DNA from: CAVVDY01 sp963815775
GTDB taxonomy: Bacteria; Acidobacteriota; Terriglobia; Terriglobales; Acidobacteriaceae
Length of the DNA: 64,000 bases
NCBI GenBank assembly: GCA_963815775.1
Contig: CAWFIB010000005.1
Location: 124,001 to 188,000 of the forward strand
Direction of reading: 5' to 3'
Made by a program: the position numbers and the translations under genes. The notes beneath the pieces are model-generated. The model worked only from the letters and a program-made list of their open reading frames with translations. It had not been told where the DNA came from and ran no database searches. This document shows, piece by piece, positions 45,274-54,904 of this stretch (position 1 is the first letter of the stretch; each line of letters begins with the position of its first letter).

Positions 45274-45330
45274 TTGGCTAGATGCCTCACACCGCTTTCA
45301 CTTGCTCTTCGTGACGGGGCGGAAAGGGAG

Positions 45331-46328
45331 CTTCAGCTATGATGTCGTGTAACATCGATTCGACCTGACAGTTACTTGTATGACGGAGCGTAGCTTCACC
45401 GGGCAGACGCAGGACGTGATCAAAGGGGCGACGGGCATTTACGACTTCCTGTTCCGCGAGCAGGCGTCGAACCAGGGACGCTGGCTGGCGCCCGACCCCG
45501 GCAGGCCTGGCCGCCGTCGATATCACCAACCGCCAGACCTGGAACCGTTATGCCTACGTCGCCAACAACCCGCTCAGCAACGTCGACCCGCTGGGGTTGG
45601 ATTATTGGGACGAATTAGGAATAGGCGGTGTCCGCGGGGGCTTTCTGGGTCTTGACGGTTATGGTCTTTGTGATGAGGTTGATCGGTGGTTCTGTGTCCC
45701 GATCGCAATCCCATTCCCGATACAGATTGATCCCGGAGGACATGGTGGCGGTCACGGGCATCCCTCAGGTGGGGGAGCTCCGCCTCCAGGGGGCGGTCCG
45801 CCCGTGGGGCCAGGAGAGACGAACGGCATTCCGAACGGACTGAACGCCAATTTCGGAGGAGCACTAGGCGCGATAATTCCGTCAGCCACATGCGGCAATT
45901 TGGGCCCGTGTATTCCGATCGGCATGGGAGCTACGGCGTCGGTGAATCTAGACTTCAGTGGTCAGTGGGGCTGGCTCAGCGGCACGCTTTCGCTGGCATT
46001 GGCCATCGACTCACAGGGATGCATTGCTTGGACCGACACAAGAGGAGTAGGTGGTGGTTTTGGCGCACGCGGGACCGCAGGCGTATCCGGATCAGTATCT
46101 AACGCTAAGACTGTAGGTGACCTAGGCGGACCATTCACAAACCTCAATCTTGGAATCGGAGAAGTAGTTGGTGTCGGGGGAAGCGTATTCACTGGCCAGA
46201 GCCCTAATGGCCAGGTTACTGGCACTACGGTTGGCGTGGGCGTAAGCACTCCTAGCCCGCTTCCTGGATCAGGAAGTGCCACGGTCACCACAACGAAAGT
46301 GCATAGGATAGGTCACTGTGGCTTCTAA
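45331..46328 (+). pseudogene. Orphan Rhs C-terminal cassette 3 with frameshift
   Basis: The sequence encodes F-T-G-Q-T-Q-D-V-I-K-G-A-T-G-I-Y-D-F-L-F-R-E-Q and R-W-L-A-P-D-P. An extra C near 45500 (GACCCCGGC) then shifts the frame, and the core end N-R-Y-A-Y-V-A-N-N-P-L-S-N-V-D-P-L-G lies in the new frame. The tip (45597-46328) is glycine-rich with a long P-G-G-G-linker and a final domain of repeated G-V-G-G-x-V motifs. It is a detached, broken tip. Confidence 0.82.
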
Positions 46329-46929
46329 CACGCAGAGGAAGATTGCATCGACCGGCCAGTTGCTTCTTGCATTAGCTCTGGCTTTTGGCATGTACGAATT
46401 CGGGATAGCCCGAAATCACGGACGAGTACCGGACTGGGTGGATACCGCTGTGTCTCTGATATTCATTATCGGTGTTCCCACCGGACTTCTGCTACAAGCC
46501 CGCCATTCGGAAGAGGTTCACGTTGGAAGCCTTTCGAGCGAAGAGATCATGCTTGAGCCGGGCGAGGACATCGTGTTCCAGAACAGCTTTATGTCTGGGC
46601 AGTTTTTCCCTGCGGGGATCGTATTCAACCCCAATCTCAGCTTCGGCGAATGGTTCAAAGGCGGCCCAATCAGAGTAATCGGACTGTTGAGGATTCGACT
46701 TACGAATCGGAGGCTGGTCTTCGGCTTGCTTGTGGGGCGCACATGGCGTGTTCTTGAGTTATCCGCGATCAGAGAAGTTCGCTCGATTAAAGGGCACTGG
46801 CCTTATAAAGATGCTCTCCTTGTCGAATATGAGTTCTCAAATAGAATCGAGAATATGTTGTTCTGGACCGGCTCAGGCCGTGGCATGAAGTTAAAAGTTG
46901 CCTTGGAAAGTGCCATCAGTCGGTTATGA
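46318..46929 (+). CDS. Membrane candidate immunity protein, cassette 3
   Basis: GTG 46318 lies inside the end of the tip gene (11-nt overlap), suggesting coupling. The 203-residue protein has two N-terminal helices (L-L-L-A-L-A-L-A-F-G-M-Y-E-F and A-V-S-L-I-F-I-I-G-V-P-T-G-L-L-L) and a cytoplasmic domain that resembles a PH-like fold (I-R-L-T-N-R-R-L-V-F-G and L-S-A-I-R-E-V-R-S-I). Likely an immunity or tip-associated protein; family not recognised. Confidence 0.58.
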   Translation: MASNTQRKIASTGQLLLALALAFGMYEFGIARNHGRVPDWVDTAVSLIFIIGVPTGLLLQARHSEEVHVGSLSSEEIMLEPGEDIVFQNSFMSGQFFPAGIVFNPNLSFGEWFKGGPIRVIGLLRIRLTNRRLVFGLLVGRTWRVLELSAIREVRSIKGHWPYKDALLVEYEFSNRIENMLFWTGSGRGMKLKVALESAISRL

Positions 46930-46995
46930 GGTCGAGAGAAAGACCGAGATAGCTGTTTGATGATACGAGAGAGGTTGAGAGTGAGGGAGCGAGCC

Positions 46996-47634
46996 GGGTG
47001 CCCCACTCATTCCATCGGTTGGAATGAGTGGGATTCACGAAGCTGGAACCTCCAGGGACAAGGATTGACTTCTACGAGTCCTTTCTCACCATGGAGATAA
47101 GCGCGAAAACTACTCCAATCCCACTCTTCGGGAGTCGCGACCAGTCCCCGCTTCACTGGATTGCGATGCATGTATCGCAGCTTCTCAACCCGCTTCTTCT
47201 CGGTACAAACATTAAAGTCGTAGAAACGCTTCTGCCAGACCCGATCCATCCATGCTTCGCGCTGGCGCAGGAGCCGGGTAAAGCGTTCTTTGACTACCTT
47301 CATGACCACCGACGGGTCACCAACGGTGGGCATGGTCATCAGCAGATGAACGTGTTCCGGCATGACAACGTATCCCAGAAGCGCGAAGCCGTAGCGCCGG
47401 CAGGCGGGTTCCAGGACGCGGAGAAATAGATCGCGGCGCGGCGCCGTTCCCAGATGTGGCATCCGCCGATAACAACTGAAGGTGATGAAGTGAATCGACC
47501 CTTCGAGATAATAGCGCTTGGGACCTGCTGTCATATCGTGAGACTATGCGGCTGTGGGATGGAGGTCTGTGATTTCGCAGCGTCAACCGTGTGATATCCC
47601 ACTCATTCCAACCGATGGAATGAGTGGGGCACCC
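46996..47634. mobile_element. RAYT transposase gene flanked by inverted REP hairpins (REPtron-like unit)
   Basis: Two REP hairpins with identical stems lie in opposite orientation. The left one (46996-47034) is GGTGCCCCACTCATTCC, loop ATCGGTT, GGAATGAGTGGG. The right one (47597-47634) is its exact mirror, CCCACTCATTCC, AACCGAT, GGAATGAGTGGG, GCACCC. A RAYT gene lies between them. This is the structure of a REP-associated tyrosine transposase with its REP targets. Confidence 0.92.
47007..47534 (-). CDS. REP-associated tyrosine transposase (RAYT)
   Basis: The 175-residue protein belongs to the Y1 transposase family. It has H-F-I-T-F-S-C-Y-R-R, the His-x-His metal motif M-P-E-H-V-H-L-L and a later Y-M-H-R-N-P-V-K-R-G that includes the catalytic Tyr. 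An Asp- or Glu-rich tail follows. RAYTs are domesticated-type enzymes that process REP hairpins. It lies within the element at 46996-47634, reading toward the left hairpin. Confidence 0.93.
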   Translation of the reverse strand: MTAGPKRYYLEGSIHFITFSCYRRMPHLGTAPRRDLFLRVLEPACRRYGFALLGYVVMPEHVHLLMTMPTVGDPSVVMKVVKERFTRLLRQREAWMDRVWQKRFYDFNVCTEKKRVEKLRYMHRNPVKRGLVATPEEWDWSSFRAYLHGEKGLVEVNPCPWRFQLRESHSFQPME

Positions 47635-47640
47635 GGCGGG

Positions 47641-47763
47641 GAGGTTGCTACGTATACGATTCGCAGTCTGGTAACGAATGCGAAGGACTGGAAATGGAGC
47701 AGCTACCGCCACTACCTTACCGGAGAGCACTGTGGCGTGGAGATCGAAGGTTGGAAGAGCAGG
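47641..47763 (+). pseudogene. RAYT C-terminal remnant
   Basis: The plus strand encodes N-A-K-D-W-K-W-S-S-Y-R-H-Y-L-T-G-E-H-C-G-V-E-I, the last part of a RAYT-like protein, different from its intact neighbour. The 5' portion is gone, and IS copy 2 begins immediately after (47764). It shows that an older RAYT gene was broken here. Confidence 0.75.
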
Positions 47764-47820
47764 TGACCTTGCCCGCGAAAAACGTATCCCTTAGCTGAGT
47801 GATTAACATCAGTAAGGGAG

Positions 47821-48123
47821 ATGAAGATGACGAATGGGAAGCGGGCACGATACACGCTGGCGTTCAAGCAGGAGGCGGTGCGGCTGGTGGAGTCGGGCCA
47901 GAGCATAGCCGGGGCGGCACGCAGCCTGGGGATGGTGGATCAGACATTATTCAACTGGGTCAAGGCCTCACGGGAGGGCAAGCTGAAGGGGGCTGACAGC
48001 GCTTCGAAGGTGAGCGCCGAGCAGATGGAGATCAGCCGGTTGCGGGCTGAGTTGGCGCGGGTCAAGATGGAGCGCGACATCCTGGAAAAAGCGACGGCGT
48101 ACTTCGCGAAAGGCCAGAAATGA
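47821..48123 (+). CDS. IS3-family transposase OrfA, copy 2
   Basis: The 100-residue protein is identical to copy 1 except near residue 31 (S-I-A-G-A versus S-I-A-A-A). It has the same HTH and leucine-zipper helix. The slippery GAAAAAG lies near the end of the gene (about 48087-48093) and could allow a -1 frameshift into orfB. Confidence 0.95.
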   Translation: MKMTNGKRARYTLAFKQEAVRLVESGQSIAGAARSLGMVDQTLFNWVKASREGKLKGADSASKVSAEQMEISRLRAELARVKMERDILEKATAYFAKGQK

Positions 48124-49019
48124 AGTACGCCTTTATCTACCGGAACAAGCGGGTATGGCCGATCAGCGTGCAATGCCGGGTTCTACGCGTGAGCGTGGCT
48201 GGCTATCACGAACACTTTGTCCGCCGGCGAGATAGGGTTGAGCGTCGCCACTTGAGTGAAGAGGCACTGCTGGCTCATATCCGTGCCGTGTTTGCCGAGA
48301 ACCGGGGAGCGTACGGTTGGCCGCGCCTGTGGCGGGAGCTGCGGGCCCGGGGCATCCGCGTAGGCAAGCTGCGGGTGCAACGAGTAATGCAGCGGAACGG
48401 TATCCGGGCACGAGGCAAGCGCCGTTTCCGGATCACCACCACGGACAGCCGGCACGGCCTGCCGATTGCACCCAACCTGCTGGATCGCAACTTCACCGCG
48501 GCGGTACCGAATCAGGTCTGGGTCGGCGACGTAACCTACATCGCAACCGACGAAGGCTGGCTGTTTCTGGCTGTGGTCATGGATCTGTTCAGCCGCCGCA
48601 TCGTAGGTTGGTCGCTGCGGTGAGCAGATCACCAGCGAGATCGTCATCGATGCCCTGCGGATGGCTTGGTTCCTACGCGGCCCAGACCGCGAGGCAAGAC
48701 TGATCTTTCACAGCGATCGAGGCAGTCAGTATGCCAGCTATGAGTTCGCCAAGGTGCTGCAAGAGTGCGGGATTACACCCTCGATGAGTCGCAAAGGCAA
48801 CTGCTGGGATAACGCCTGCAGCGAGACGTTGTTCGGATCACTAAAGGTGGAACGGTTGCATGGTCAGCATTTCGAAACGCGGCGTCAGGGCCAGGATGAA
48901 GCGCTCGACTGGCTGCACTGGTATAACCAAACCAGACTGCACTCGACACTGAAATACGTCAGTCCGATGCAGTTCGAACAAGACTCGGCGTTGAGCGCGG
49001 GTCTCCGCAAACTGAACGC
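48120..49019 (+). pseudogene. IS3-family transposase OrfB, frameshifted copy 2
   Basis: The frame from ATG 48120 gives the first 167 residues, including the first catalytic Asp, and stops at 48623. The rest, with the second Asp (I-F-H-S-D-R-G-S) and Glu (A-C-S-E-T-L-F-G-S), is in another frame from about 48640. The one-base insertion at the TGA makes the transposase inactive. The copy could still move with OrfB from copy 1. Confidence 0.93.
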
Positions 49020-49162
49020 ACGGGCAATCAAAGCAGGCTATGGAAAAGCAGGAAAGCAAAACGCGCTTTCCAACTTTCCCACAGCCACGACGACTACGAA
49101 GTACATTCAGTTATGGGATACGGATTCTAGGGGCAAGGCCAAGGACATACAGCTTCCCTATC

Positions 49163-49191
49163 CCATAATTGCCAAACGAAGGCAATTATGG
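49163..49191 (+). repeat. REP-type hairpin f
   Basis: CCATAATTGCC (49163-49173), loop AAACGAA, GGCAATTATGG (49181-49191). The stem is perfect. Read on the minus strand it has the same outer GGTG...GGGA frame and 7-nt loop as the Rhs-associated hairpins. Confidence 0.7.
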
Positions 49192-49216
49192 ACCACCCGA
49201 CCTCTCCGATTGATAG

Positions 49217-49253
49217 CCCCACCCTGTCTGCCACCGTCGCGGACAGGGTGGGG
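49217..49253 (+). repeat. Hairpin g near the end of the FG-GAP gene
   Basis: CCCCACCCTGTC (49217-49228) pairs exactly with GACAGGGTGGGG (49242-49253), with a 13-nt loop. It lies just past the stop of the FG-GAP gene on the minus strand and may be a terminator-like or REP-type element. No T-run follows on the minus strand. Confidence 0.65.
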
Positions 49254-49264
49254 AGCGCCACGCC

Positions 49265-52033
49265 TTAGCGTAGGGATGGACCCTTCGGCAAGGACTGCAT
49301 CGAAGCCCCGGATATGTCGCCCCCAATGGGTTCCCAAGTCAACGGTATAGTCTGTGTTCCCAAGTCGTCCGTTATCACGAGGAACGCTGTCTGGGGAAGG
49401 TGAATCCAATGCAGCCTGAACGTCACGGTAATCGTGCAGTGCAGCCCGGGCCCCAACGACGTACCACAATTGCGCTGGAGGGTGAAATCGCTTGCATTCC
49501 TACCGCCCAGGGTAATCCGGTAGATGTTCAGCTTCGTCGACTGATTGTTGGTGAGGACCACCGTTTCCACATGCTTGCCGCCCGAGAAATCAATGCTCAA
49601 CGGTGAAATGCTCAGAGGCTCCGTCGCATTTTGCAGAATGGCGACTGAGGTCGAGCCGTAGTTGGTATTGGTGCTCAGGAATGCCAGATCGGGCATGCCG
49701 TCGCGGTTGAAGTCGCTGCTTTCGACCACCGCAGGAGAGATTCCAGCCAGCCAGCCATATTGCTCCACGAAAGTTCCGTCTCCGTTGCCCAGGTATACAA
49801 CCGCGCCCAGGTACTTCTCGGCGCAGCGGTAGCCACCGCAAGTGACGTACCACGGGTTGACCGGTGCAATCGCCATATCCAGGTTGTTGTCTCCGTTCAG
49901 GTCCGCAGCGACCATCGACGAAGGATAATGCCCGCAGGAGATCATGCAGCCCGAGTCGTCGAACCACTCATAGGTTGGGCCTGCTGTGAACGTGCCATCG
50001 CCACCACCCAGCAGGATCGCAGTGCTGCCGCTGTAATCGCTGCCCGCGATTCCCAGGTCAAGCTTGCCATCCTGGTTGAAGTCCACCGCAACGATAGCGC
50101 CCGGACGAATCGGGGAAGACAGCAGGATTGGTGACTGGAAGGTTCCGTTGTCGTTGCCCAGCAGAAGGTGAAGATTGCTGGCCTGGAAGTCGGCGACAAT
50201 AATGTCCTGCTTGCCATCAGAATTCAGGTCCCCAAACACGAAGCCAGACGCATAGTTTCCGGTGCCGCTGGCGAACACGGTCGCGGTACCAAAAGCCCCG
50301 CTGCCGTTGTTAAGCAGCGCGCTCATGGTGCCGTCATGGTTAGAGGTCACGAGGTCGAGCGCATTATCGCCATTGAGGTCCGCCAGCCACACTACGACGG
50401 GATACGAACTTCCGCTCGGGTAAGTTACCGGCGGGCTGAATTTGCCTGTACCCAGCCCCATCAGCACTACCGCACCCTTGTGATTCACGCAGATGACGTC
50501 CGCCTTGCCGTCATGGTTGACATCAGCTGCGCGGACAAACGTGACCGCACCGTTGCCGCCAACGCCCAGGTTGATAAATGTTGGCGCCTTAAATACTCCG
50601 TGAGCGTCACCCAGCATGATGCTCAGCCCGACACCGGTGCCGCCTCCCGCCTCCACCATGTCGAGATTGCCGTCGCGGTCGAAGTCGGCTACCGCAATAT
50701 GATTGGCCCAGATCGACGGGCTTTCGTTGTAGTGCGGGCTGTCGTGGAAGGTGCCGTCGCCATTACCCCGGGCGACCGTGACAAATTGTCCGGCCGTGTT
50801 CCCGGTGATGAAGTCGAGTAGGCTGTCGTGGTCAAGGTCGGCGAGAGCGACCCACATGCCGGTAACCATCGCTCCAGAGTTGGAGTCGGCAGAGTAGACG
50901 CTCGAAATCTGAAAGTTCCCGGTTCCTTTGTTGAGCAGCACCCATACCGATGCATCAGGGTACGAAGTAGCGACGATGTCCGGCTTAAGGTCTCCGTTCA
51001 AGTCGCCAATGGCCACCGTGGACGCCCAAGGCACCGTAAAATTCTTGCCGCTCTGGAAGGTGCCGTCACCATTGCCCAGGAATACCGCAACGTTGTTCCC
51101 GCCTTCGGAGGATTCCACAACGTCGAGATTTCCGTCGCCGTTCATGTCCGCAACCGCGACCAGCCCGTTGTCCACGCCGTTCGGATTGTCGTACTGCACC
51201 GGAGCCGCGAAGGCGCCATTCGATGGGTTGAGCAGCACCGTGATCCCTCCGCGGAGGGGACAGCACCCGGTGGCGGAAGCGGTTACGATGTCAGGCTTGC
51301 CATCCCGGTTGAAGTCTCCTATGGCTACACCAGTCGGTGTGGTCTGATTCAACACCGAGGCGGGGAACTCGACCGAGGTAGGAAACGTGCCGTCCCCGTT
51401 GCCGTAGAACACGGCCACGCTGAGAGTGGAGAAATCCGGTGCGATCAGATCCAGCTTGCCGTCACCATTCATGTCCGCAGTTGCCAGCGAGCGGGAGAAG
51501 TGGATAATTTCGCCTCCAACCGGATAACTATTTTGCAGCGTGAAGTGGCCGGCTCCGTCGTTCAGATAAACGCTAAGCTGGACCGGCCCGGTGCCGACCA
51601 GCGACAACACGGCGAAGTCGAGATAAGTATCTCCGTTGAAGGTGCCCGCCACGACGCCACCATAGGCTCCGTAGTTGTCGTTCCCAACGACTTTGACAGG
51701 CGGTTGGAAGCTGCCATCGCCATTCCCCAGGACCAGGCCGATTCCCCAGAGATTAGAGTCGTTGGTGGCGATGAGGTCGAGATTGCCGTCAAGATCGAAA
51801 TCAGCCACGGCGAAGGTATATACATTGGCGGCGCCGGGAATCCGATCACCGAATCCCACTCCACTGTAGAGCTGGCCGCTGACGAAATTTACCGGCGGGG
51901 TCTCCTGCCCCGAGGCGGGCAGTGCAGCTATCGCGACCAGGAATGCGATCACGACCAGGACTGCGATGATGAAGGTCAGAATGGTTGGCAGAAGAAGAGG
52001 AGTGACTTCCTGGGAGTGCATTGTCCGTTTCAT
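49265..52033 (-). CDS. Secreted FG-GAP/VCBS repeat protein with ASH-like C-terminus
   Basis: From ATG 52033 (AAGGAG 9 nt upstream) the protein has 922 residues. A signal peptide is followed by many repeats with calcium-binding D-x-N-x-D-G-x-x-D patterns, such as D-F-D-L-D-G-N-L-D-L and D-M-N-G-D-G-K-L-D-L. These are the FG-GAP/VCBS repeats of a beta-propeller. The last 90 residues resemble an ASPM/SPD-2/Hydin (ASH) domain (V-L-T-N-N-Q-S, A-S-D-F-T-L-Q-R-N-C-G). Such proteins are common in acidobacteria and are probably cell-surface or adhesion proteins; the target is unknown. Confidence 0.92.
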   Translation of the reverse strand: MKRTMHSQEVTPLLLPTILTFIIAVLVVIAFLVAIAALPASGQETPPVNFVSGQLYSGVGFGDRIPGAANVYTFAVADFDLDGNLDLIATNDSNLWGIGLVLGNGDGSFQPPVKVVGNDNYGAYGGVVAGTFNGDTYLDFAVLSLVGTGPVQLSVYLNDGAGHFTLQNSYPVGGEIIHFSRSLATADMNGDGKLDLIAPDFSTLSVAVFYGNGDGTFPTSVEFPASVLNQTTPTGVAIGDFNRDGKPDIVTASATGCCPLRGGITVLLNPSNGAFAAPVQYDNPNGVDNGLVAVADMNGDGNLDVVESSEGGNNVAVFLGNGDGTFQSGKNFTVPWASTVAIGDLNGDLKPDIVATSYPDASVWVLLNKGTGNFQISSVYSADSNSGAMVTGMWVALADLDHDSLLDFITGNTAGQFVTVARGNGDGTFHDSPHYNESPSIWANHIAVADFDRDGNLDMVEAGGGTGVGLSIMLGDAHGVFKAPTFINLGVGGNGAVTFVRAADVNHDGKADVICVNHKGAVVLMGLGTGKFSPPVTYPSGSSYPVVVWLADLNGDNALDLVTSNHDGTMSALLNNGSGAFGTATVFASGTGNYASGFVFGDLNSDGKQDIIVADFQASNLHLLLGNDNGTFQSPILLSSPIRPGAIVAVDFNQDGKLDLGIAGSDYSGSTAILLGGGDGTFTAGPTYEWFDDSGCMISCGHYPSSMVAADLNGDNNLDMAIAPVNPWYVTCGGYRCAEKYLGAVVYLGNGDGTFVEQYGWLAGISPAVVESSDFNRDGMPDLAFLSTNTNYGSTSVAILQNATEPLSISPLSIDFSGGKHVETVVLTNNQSTKLNIYRITLGGRNASDFTLQRNCGTSLGPGLHCTITVTFRLHWIHLPQTAFLVITDDLGTQTIPLTWEPIGGDISGASMQSLPKGPSLR

Positions 52034-52594
52034 AACGTCAGCTCCTTTGCCTGAAGGTTCCAAAACACGCGGAGCTTGTATCGGTGCGGCGGAGCTGCTG
52101 CGATTGAGAAGTTCGCTTCGAGTCGCTTGGAGACGTGCAGCAGCGACAAACGGGGGAGGGCGGCCGGAGAAAAGGAGATCCGGCACCGGTAATAGCTGGA
52201 ACAAGAAAATTACAGCACTAATTGGGCAGCAACGCAAGGCGATGTTTGCGTTTTATTCGCCCTGAAACCCTACGGTTTCTAGCATGGGTCTGCGGAGTCG
52301 TTGCCGACAAGACCGGCACCGCCAGTTACAACCAGCCGTCCCTGAGGGTGCGAGAGACTTTACAGAGTTTGGCGAAACTTGACCGGACTGGATGCCGGCA
52401 CCCAGGCGGAAGCGGCGAACACATCGCAAGATGCGCCCCACCGCATTCGCGCCGCGATTCGCCAAGCCGCCTCCAGCGCCGTCTGCGATGCACTGATCAA
52501 GCGACTCGATCAGTGCTGTGCCACCCCGCCGCGCAGTTCTTCGCGACGGCCGCTGGACCGGCGCTCTCGATGTTCTAGTTCAGGCCCGTCCTGC
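52034..52594. other. Intergenic region, no supported gene
   Basis: This is the 5' region of the FG-GAP gene and the 3' end region of maeB, both minus strand. No frame has family resemblance. It should contain the FG-GAP promoter. Confidence 0.5.
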
Positions 52595-54904
52595 TCATGC
52601 AGGCTGGGTAGCTTCCGCCGCCTGAACCTCTTCCGGTCTTGCGGTGGCCAAGGCTGTGTCCTGTGCCTCCACGACGGCGATGGTTGTGATTTTGACCACG
52701 TCATCCACGTCGGCGCCGCGTTGCAACAAATGCACCGGTCTTGCCATGCCGGCGAGGATTGGTCCCAGTAATTCTCCGGCGCCCAATTGGGGAAGCAATC
52801 TCACCGCAATGTTGCACGACTGCAGATCAGGGAAGATCAGCACATTCGCCCCGCCCTTGAGTGTGGTGAAGGGGAATACTTCCTCGAGCCGGTTGGCGTT
52901 TAGCGCCACGTCCGCTTGCATCTCTCCATCCACCATCAGGGTTGGATCCGCATAGCGCGTCAGTTCTGCGGCCCGACGCATCTTTTCGGCGAATGGATGC
53001 CGGGTGCTGCCAAAGTTCGAGAACGACAGCATGGCCACTCTGGGTTCGACGTTGAAGCGCCGGGCTTCCTGCGCCGCACAGAGGGCAATCTCAACCAGGT
53101 CCTCGGCCGTCGGCTCGATGTTGACGGTGGCGTCGGCAAAGAAGTAGAGATCACCTTTGCGGGTCACCAGCAGCATGATGCCGCTCACCCGATGCACGCC
53201 TTCGCGGACCCCGATCACTTGCAGTGCAGGCCGGATGGTGTCGGGATAATTCTGCGTCACACCTGAAACCAGAGCATCCGCGTCGCCCATGCGCACCATC
53301 ATGGAACCGAAAGTATTGCGCTCCATGATCAACTCCTGCGCCGCGGAATACGTGACCCCACGCCGCTGCCGCAGCCGGTACAACTCATTCACATACTCTT
53401 CGCGCCGGGGAAACGTCTCGGGATCGACGATGGTAGCGCCATCGAGAGCAATGCCCAGGCTGTCCGCCACCCGGCGAATCTCGGTGTTGCGGCCCAGCAA
53501 TACCGGTGCGGCAATGTTCTCTTCAATCAGGCGGTGGCAAGCCAGCAGAATCCTTTCGTGCGTGCCTTCCGGAAAGACAACCCGCTTGGGATTGACCTGC
53601 GCTTTGTGAATCATGATGCGCATCAGTTCGTGCGACTTGCCCAGCCGCTTCTCCAACTGATCGCGATATTCATCCAGGTCCACCGGATTCTGCGCCACTC
53701 CGGTTTCCATGGCAGCTTTCGCCACGGCGGTGGCTTCCCACACCAGCACTCGGGAATCGAAGGGCTTGGGAATGATGTAGTCCATGCCGAACTTCAGCCT
53801 GCCCACGCCGTACACACGGCAAACCGAGTCGGGAACGTCTTCCTTGGCCAGGGCGGCGAGCGCGTAGGTGGCCGCCAGCTTCATCGGTTCATTGATGGTG
53901 GTGGCGTGTACGTCGAGCGCACCGCGGAAGATGAAGGGAAATCCCAGTACGTTGTTCACCTGGTTGGGATAGTCCGACCGGCCGGTGGCCATGATGATGT
54001 CGTCGCGTACCGCTTTGGCTTCTTCGTAAGTGATCTCAGGATCGGGGTTGGCCATGGCGAAGACAACCGGATTAGGTGCCAGCGACGCAATCATCTCCTG
54101 GGTGAAGGCTCCTTTCACCGAGAGCCCCAGAAGCACGTCTGCGCCTTCTGCCGCCTCCGCCAGAGTTCGCTTGCTCGTCTCGTGTGCGAAACGCTCCTTG
54201 TAAGGATTCATTCCCTGCGTGCGCCCTTTGTAAATGACGCCTTTGGTATCGACCATGGTGATGTTCTCGCGTTTCACGCCGAGATTCACGTAGTGTTCCG
54301 CGCAGGCAATTCCCGAGGCCCCAGCTCCATTGACGACTACCTTGATCTGGTCGAGGCGCTTGCCGGTCAGCTCCACAGCATTCACCAACGCAGCGCCGGA
54401 GATGATGGCGGTTCCGTGCTGGTCGTCATGGAAGACGGGAATCTTCAGCGTTTTCTTAAGGGTTTCCTCGATGTAAAAACACTCAGGAGCCTTGATGTCC
54501 TCCAGGTTGATGCCCCCGAAGGTGGGCTCCAGCAACTGGCAGGTCTCGATGATCTTGTCGGGATCGTGGGTATTCAACTCAATGTCGAAGACATCGATGT
54601 CAGCGAATCTTTTGAACAGGACACCCTTGCCCTCCATGACCGGCTTTCCCGCCAGTGCTCCTATGTCGCCCAGGCCCAGGACCGCTGTCCCGTTGCTGAC
54701 CACTGCGACCAGATTGCCTTTGCTGGTGTACTTGAATGCGTCATTCGGATTTGCGGCAATTTCCAGGCAGGGCTGGGCGACGCCGGGAGTGTAAGCCAGG
54801 CTTAGATCGCGTTGCGTAAAACACGGTTTGGTGGAAACGACCTCGATCTTACCCGGACGCGATCCGGAGTGATAGTCAAGTGCCTCTTGTTTGGTGATAG
54901 CCAT
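52595..54904 (-). CDS. maeB: NADP-dependent malic enzyme MaeB (malic enzyme plus phosphotransacetylase-like domain)
   Basis: The 769-residue protein has an N-terminal malic enzyme part (about 1-420). It has F-T-Q-R-D-L-S-L-A-Y-T-P-G-V-A, V-V-N-G-A-G-A-S-G-I-A-C and F-A-M-A-N-P-D-P-E-I. The C-terminal part (about 430-769) is related to phosphotransacetylase (V-V-F-P-E-G-T-H-E-R-I and A-N-V-L-I-F-P-D-L-Q-S). This is the MaeB architecture; the C-terminal domain is regulatory rather than catalytic. It converts malate to pyruvate with NADP+ and CO2 release. GGAGG 6 nt ahead supports ATG 54904. Confidence 0.97.
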   Translation of the reverse strand: MAITKQEALDYHSGSRPGKIEVVSTKPCFTQRDLSLAYTPGVAQPCLEIAANPNDAFKYTSKGNLVAVVSNGTAVLGLGDIGALAGKPVMEGKGVLFKRFADIDVFDIELNTHDPDKIIETCQLLEPTFGGINLEDIKAPECFYIEETLKKTLKIPVFHDDQHGTAIISGAALVNAVELTGKRLDQIKVVVNGAGASGIACAEHYVNLGVKRENITMVDTKGVIYKGRTQGMNPYKERFAHETSKRTLAEAAEGADVLLGLSVKGAFTQEMIASLAPNPVVFAMANPDPEITYEEAKAVRDDIIMATGRSDYPNQVNNVLGFPFIFRGALDVHATTINEPMKLAATYALAALAKEDVPDSVCRVYGVGRLKFGMDYIIPKPFDSRVLVWEATAVAKAAMETGVAQNPVDLDEYRDQLEKRLGKSHELMRIMIHKAQVNPKRVVFPEGTHERILLACHRLIEENIAAPVLLGRNTEIRRVADSLGIALDGATIVDPETFPRREEYVNELYRLRQRRGVTYSAAQELIMERNTFGSMMVRMGDADALVSGVTQNYPDTIRPALQVIGVREGVHRVSGIMLLVTRKGDLYFFADATVNIEPTAEDLVEIALCAAQEARRFNVEPRVAMLSFSNFGSTRHPFAEKMRRAAELTRYADPTLMVDGEMQADVALNANRLEEVFPFTTLKGGANVLIFPDLQSCNIAVRLLPQLGAGELLGPILAGMARPVHLLQRGADVDDVVKITTIAVVEAQDTALATARPEEVQAAEATQPA

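Larger units (their letters stand above)
47764..49141 (+). mobile_element. IS3-family insertion sequence, copy 2 (defective orfB)
   Basis: The element is about 1378 bp and almost identical to copy 1. It has the same ends (TGACCTTGCCC at left, GGGCAAGGCCA at right) and is flanked by a 3-bp direct repeat AGG. It interrupts the RAYT remnant. orfA is intact. orfB carries a one-base insertion (GCGGTGAGCAG instead of GCGGGAGCAG), giving a stop. Confidence 0.92.

Noticed and set aside
50828..52054. Plus-strand ORF of 408 residues opposite the FG-GAP gene
   Set aside because: It is the reverse reading of the FG-GAP repeats; the minus strand has the signal peptide, ribosome binding site and conserved D-x-N-x-D-G repeats.
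53534..54805. Plus-strand ORF of 423 residues opposite maeB
   Set aside because: It is antisense to a clear malic enzyme and has no family features; long antisense frames are common in GC-rich DNA.
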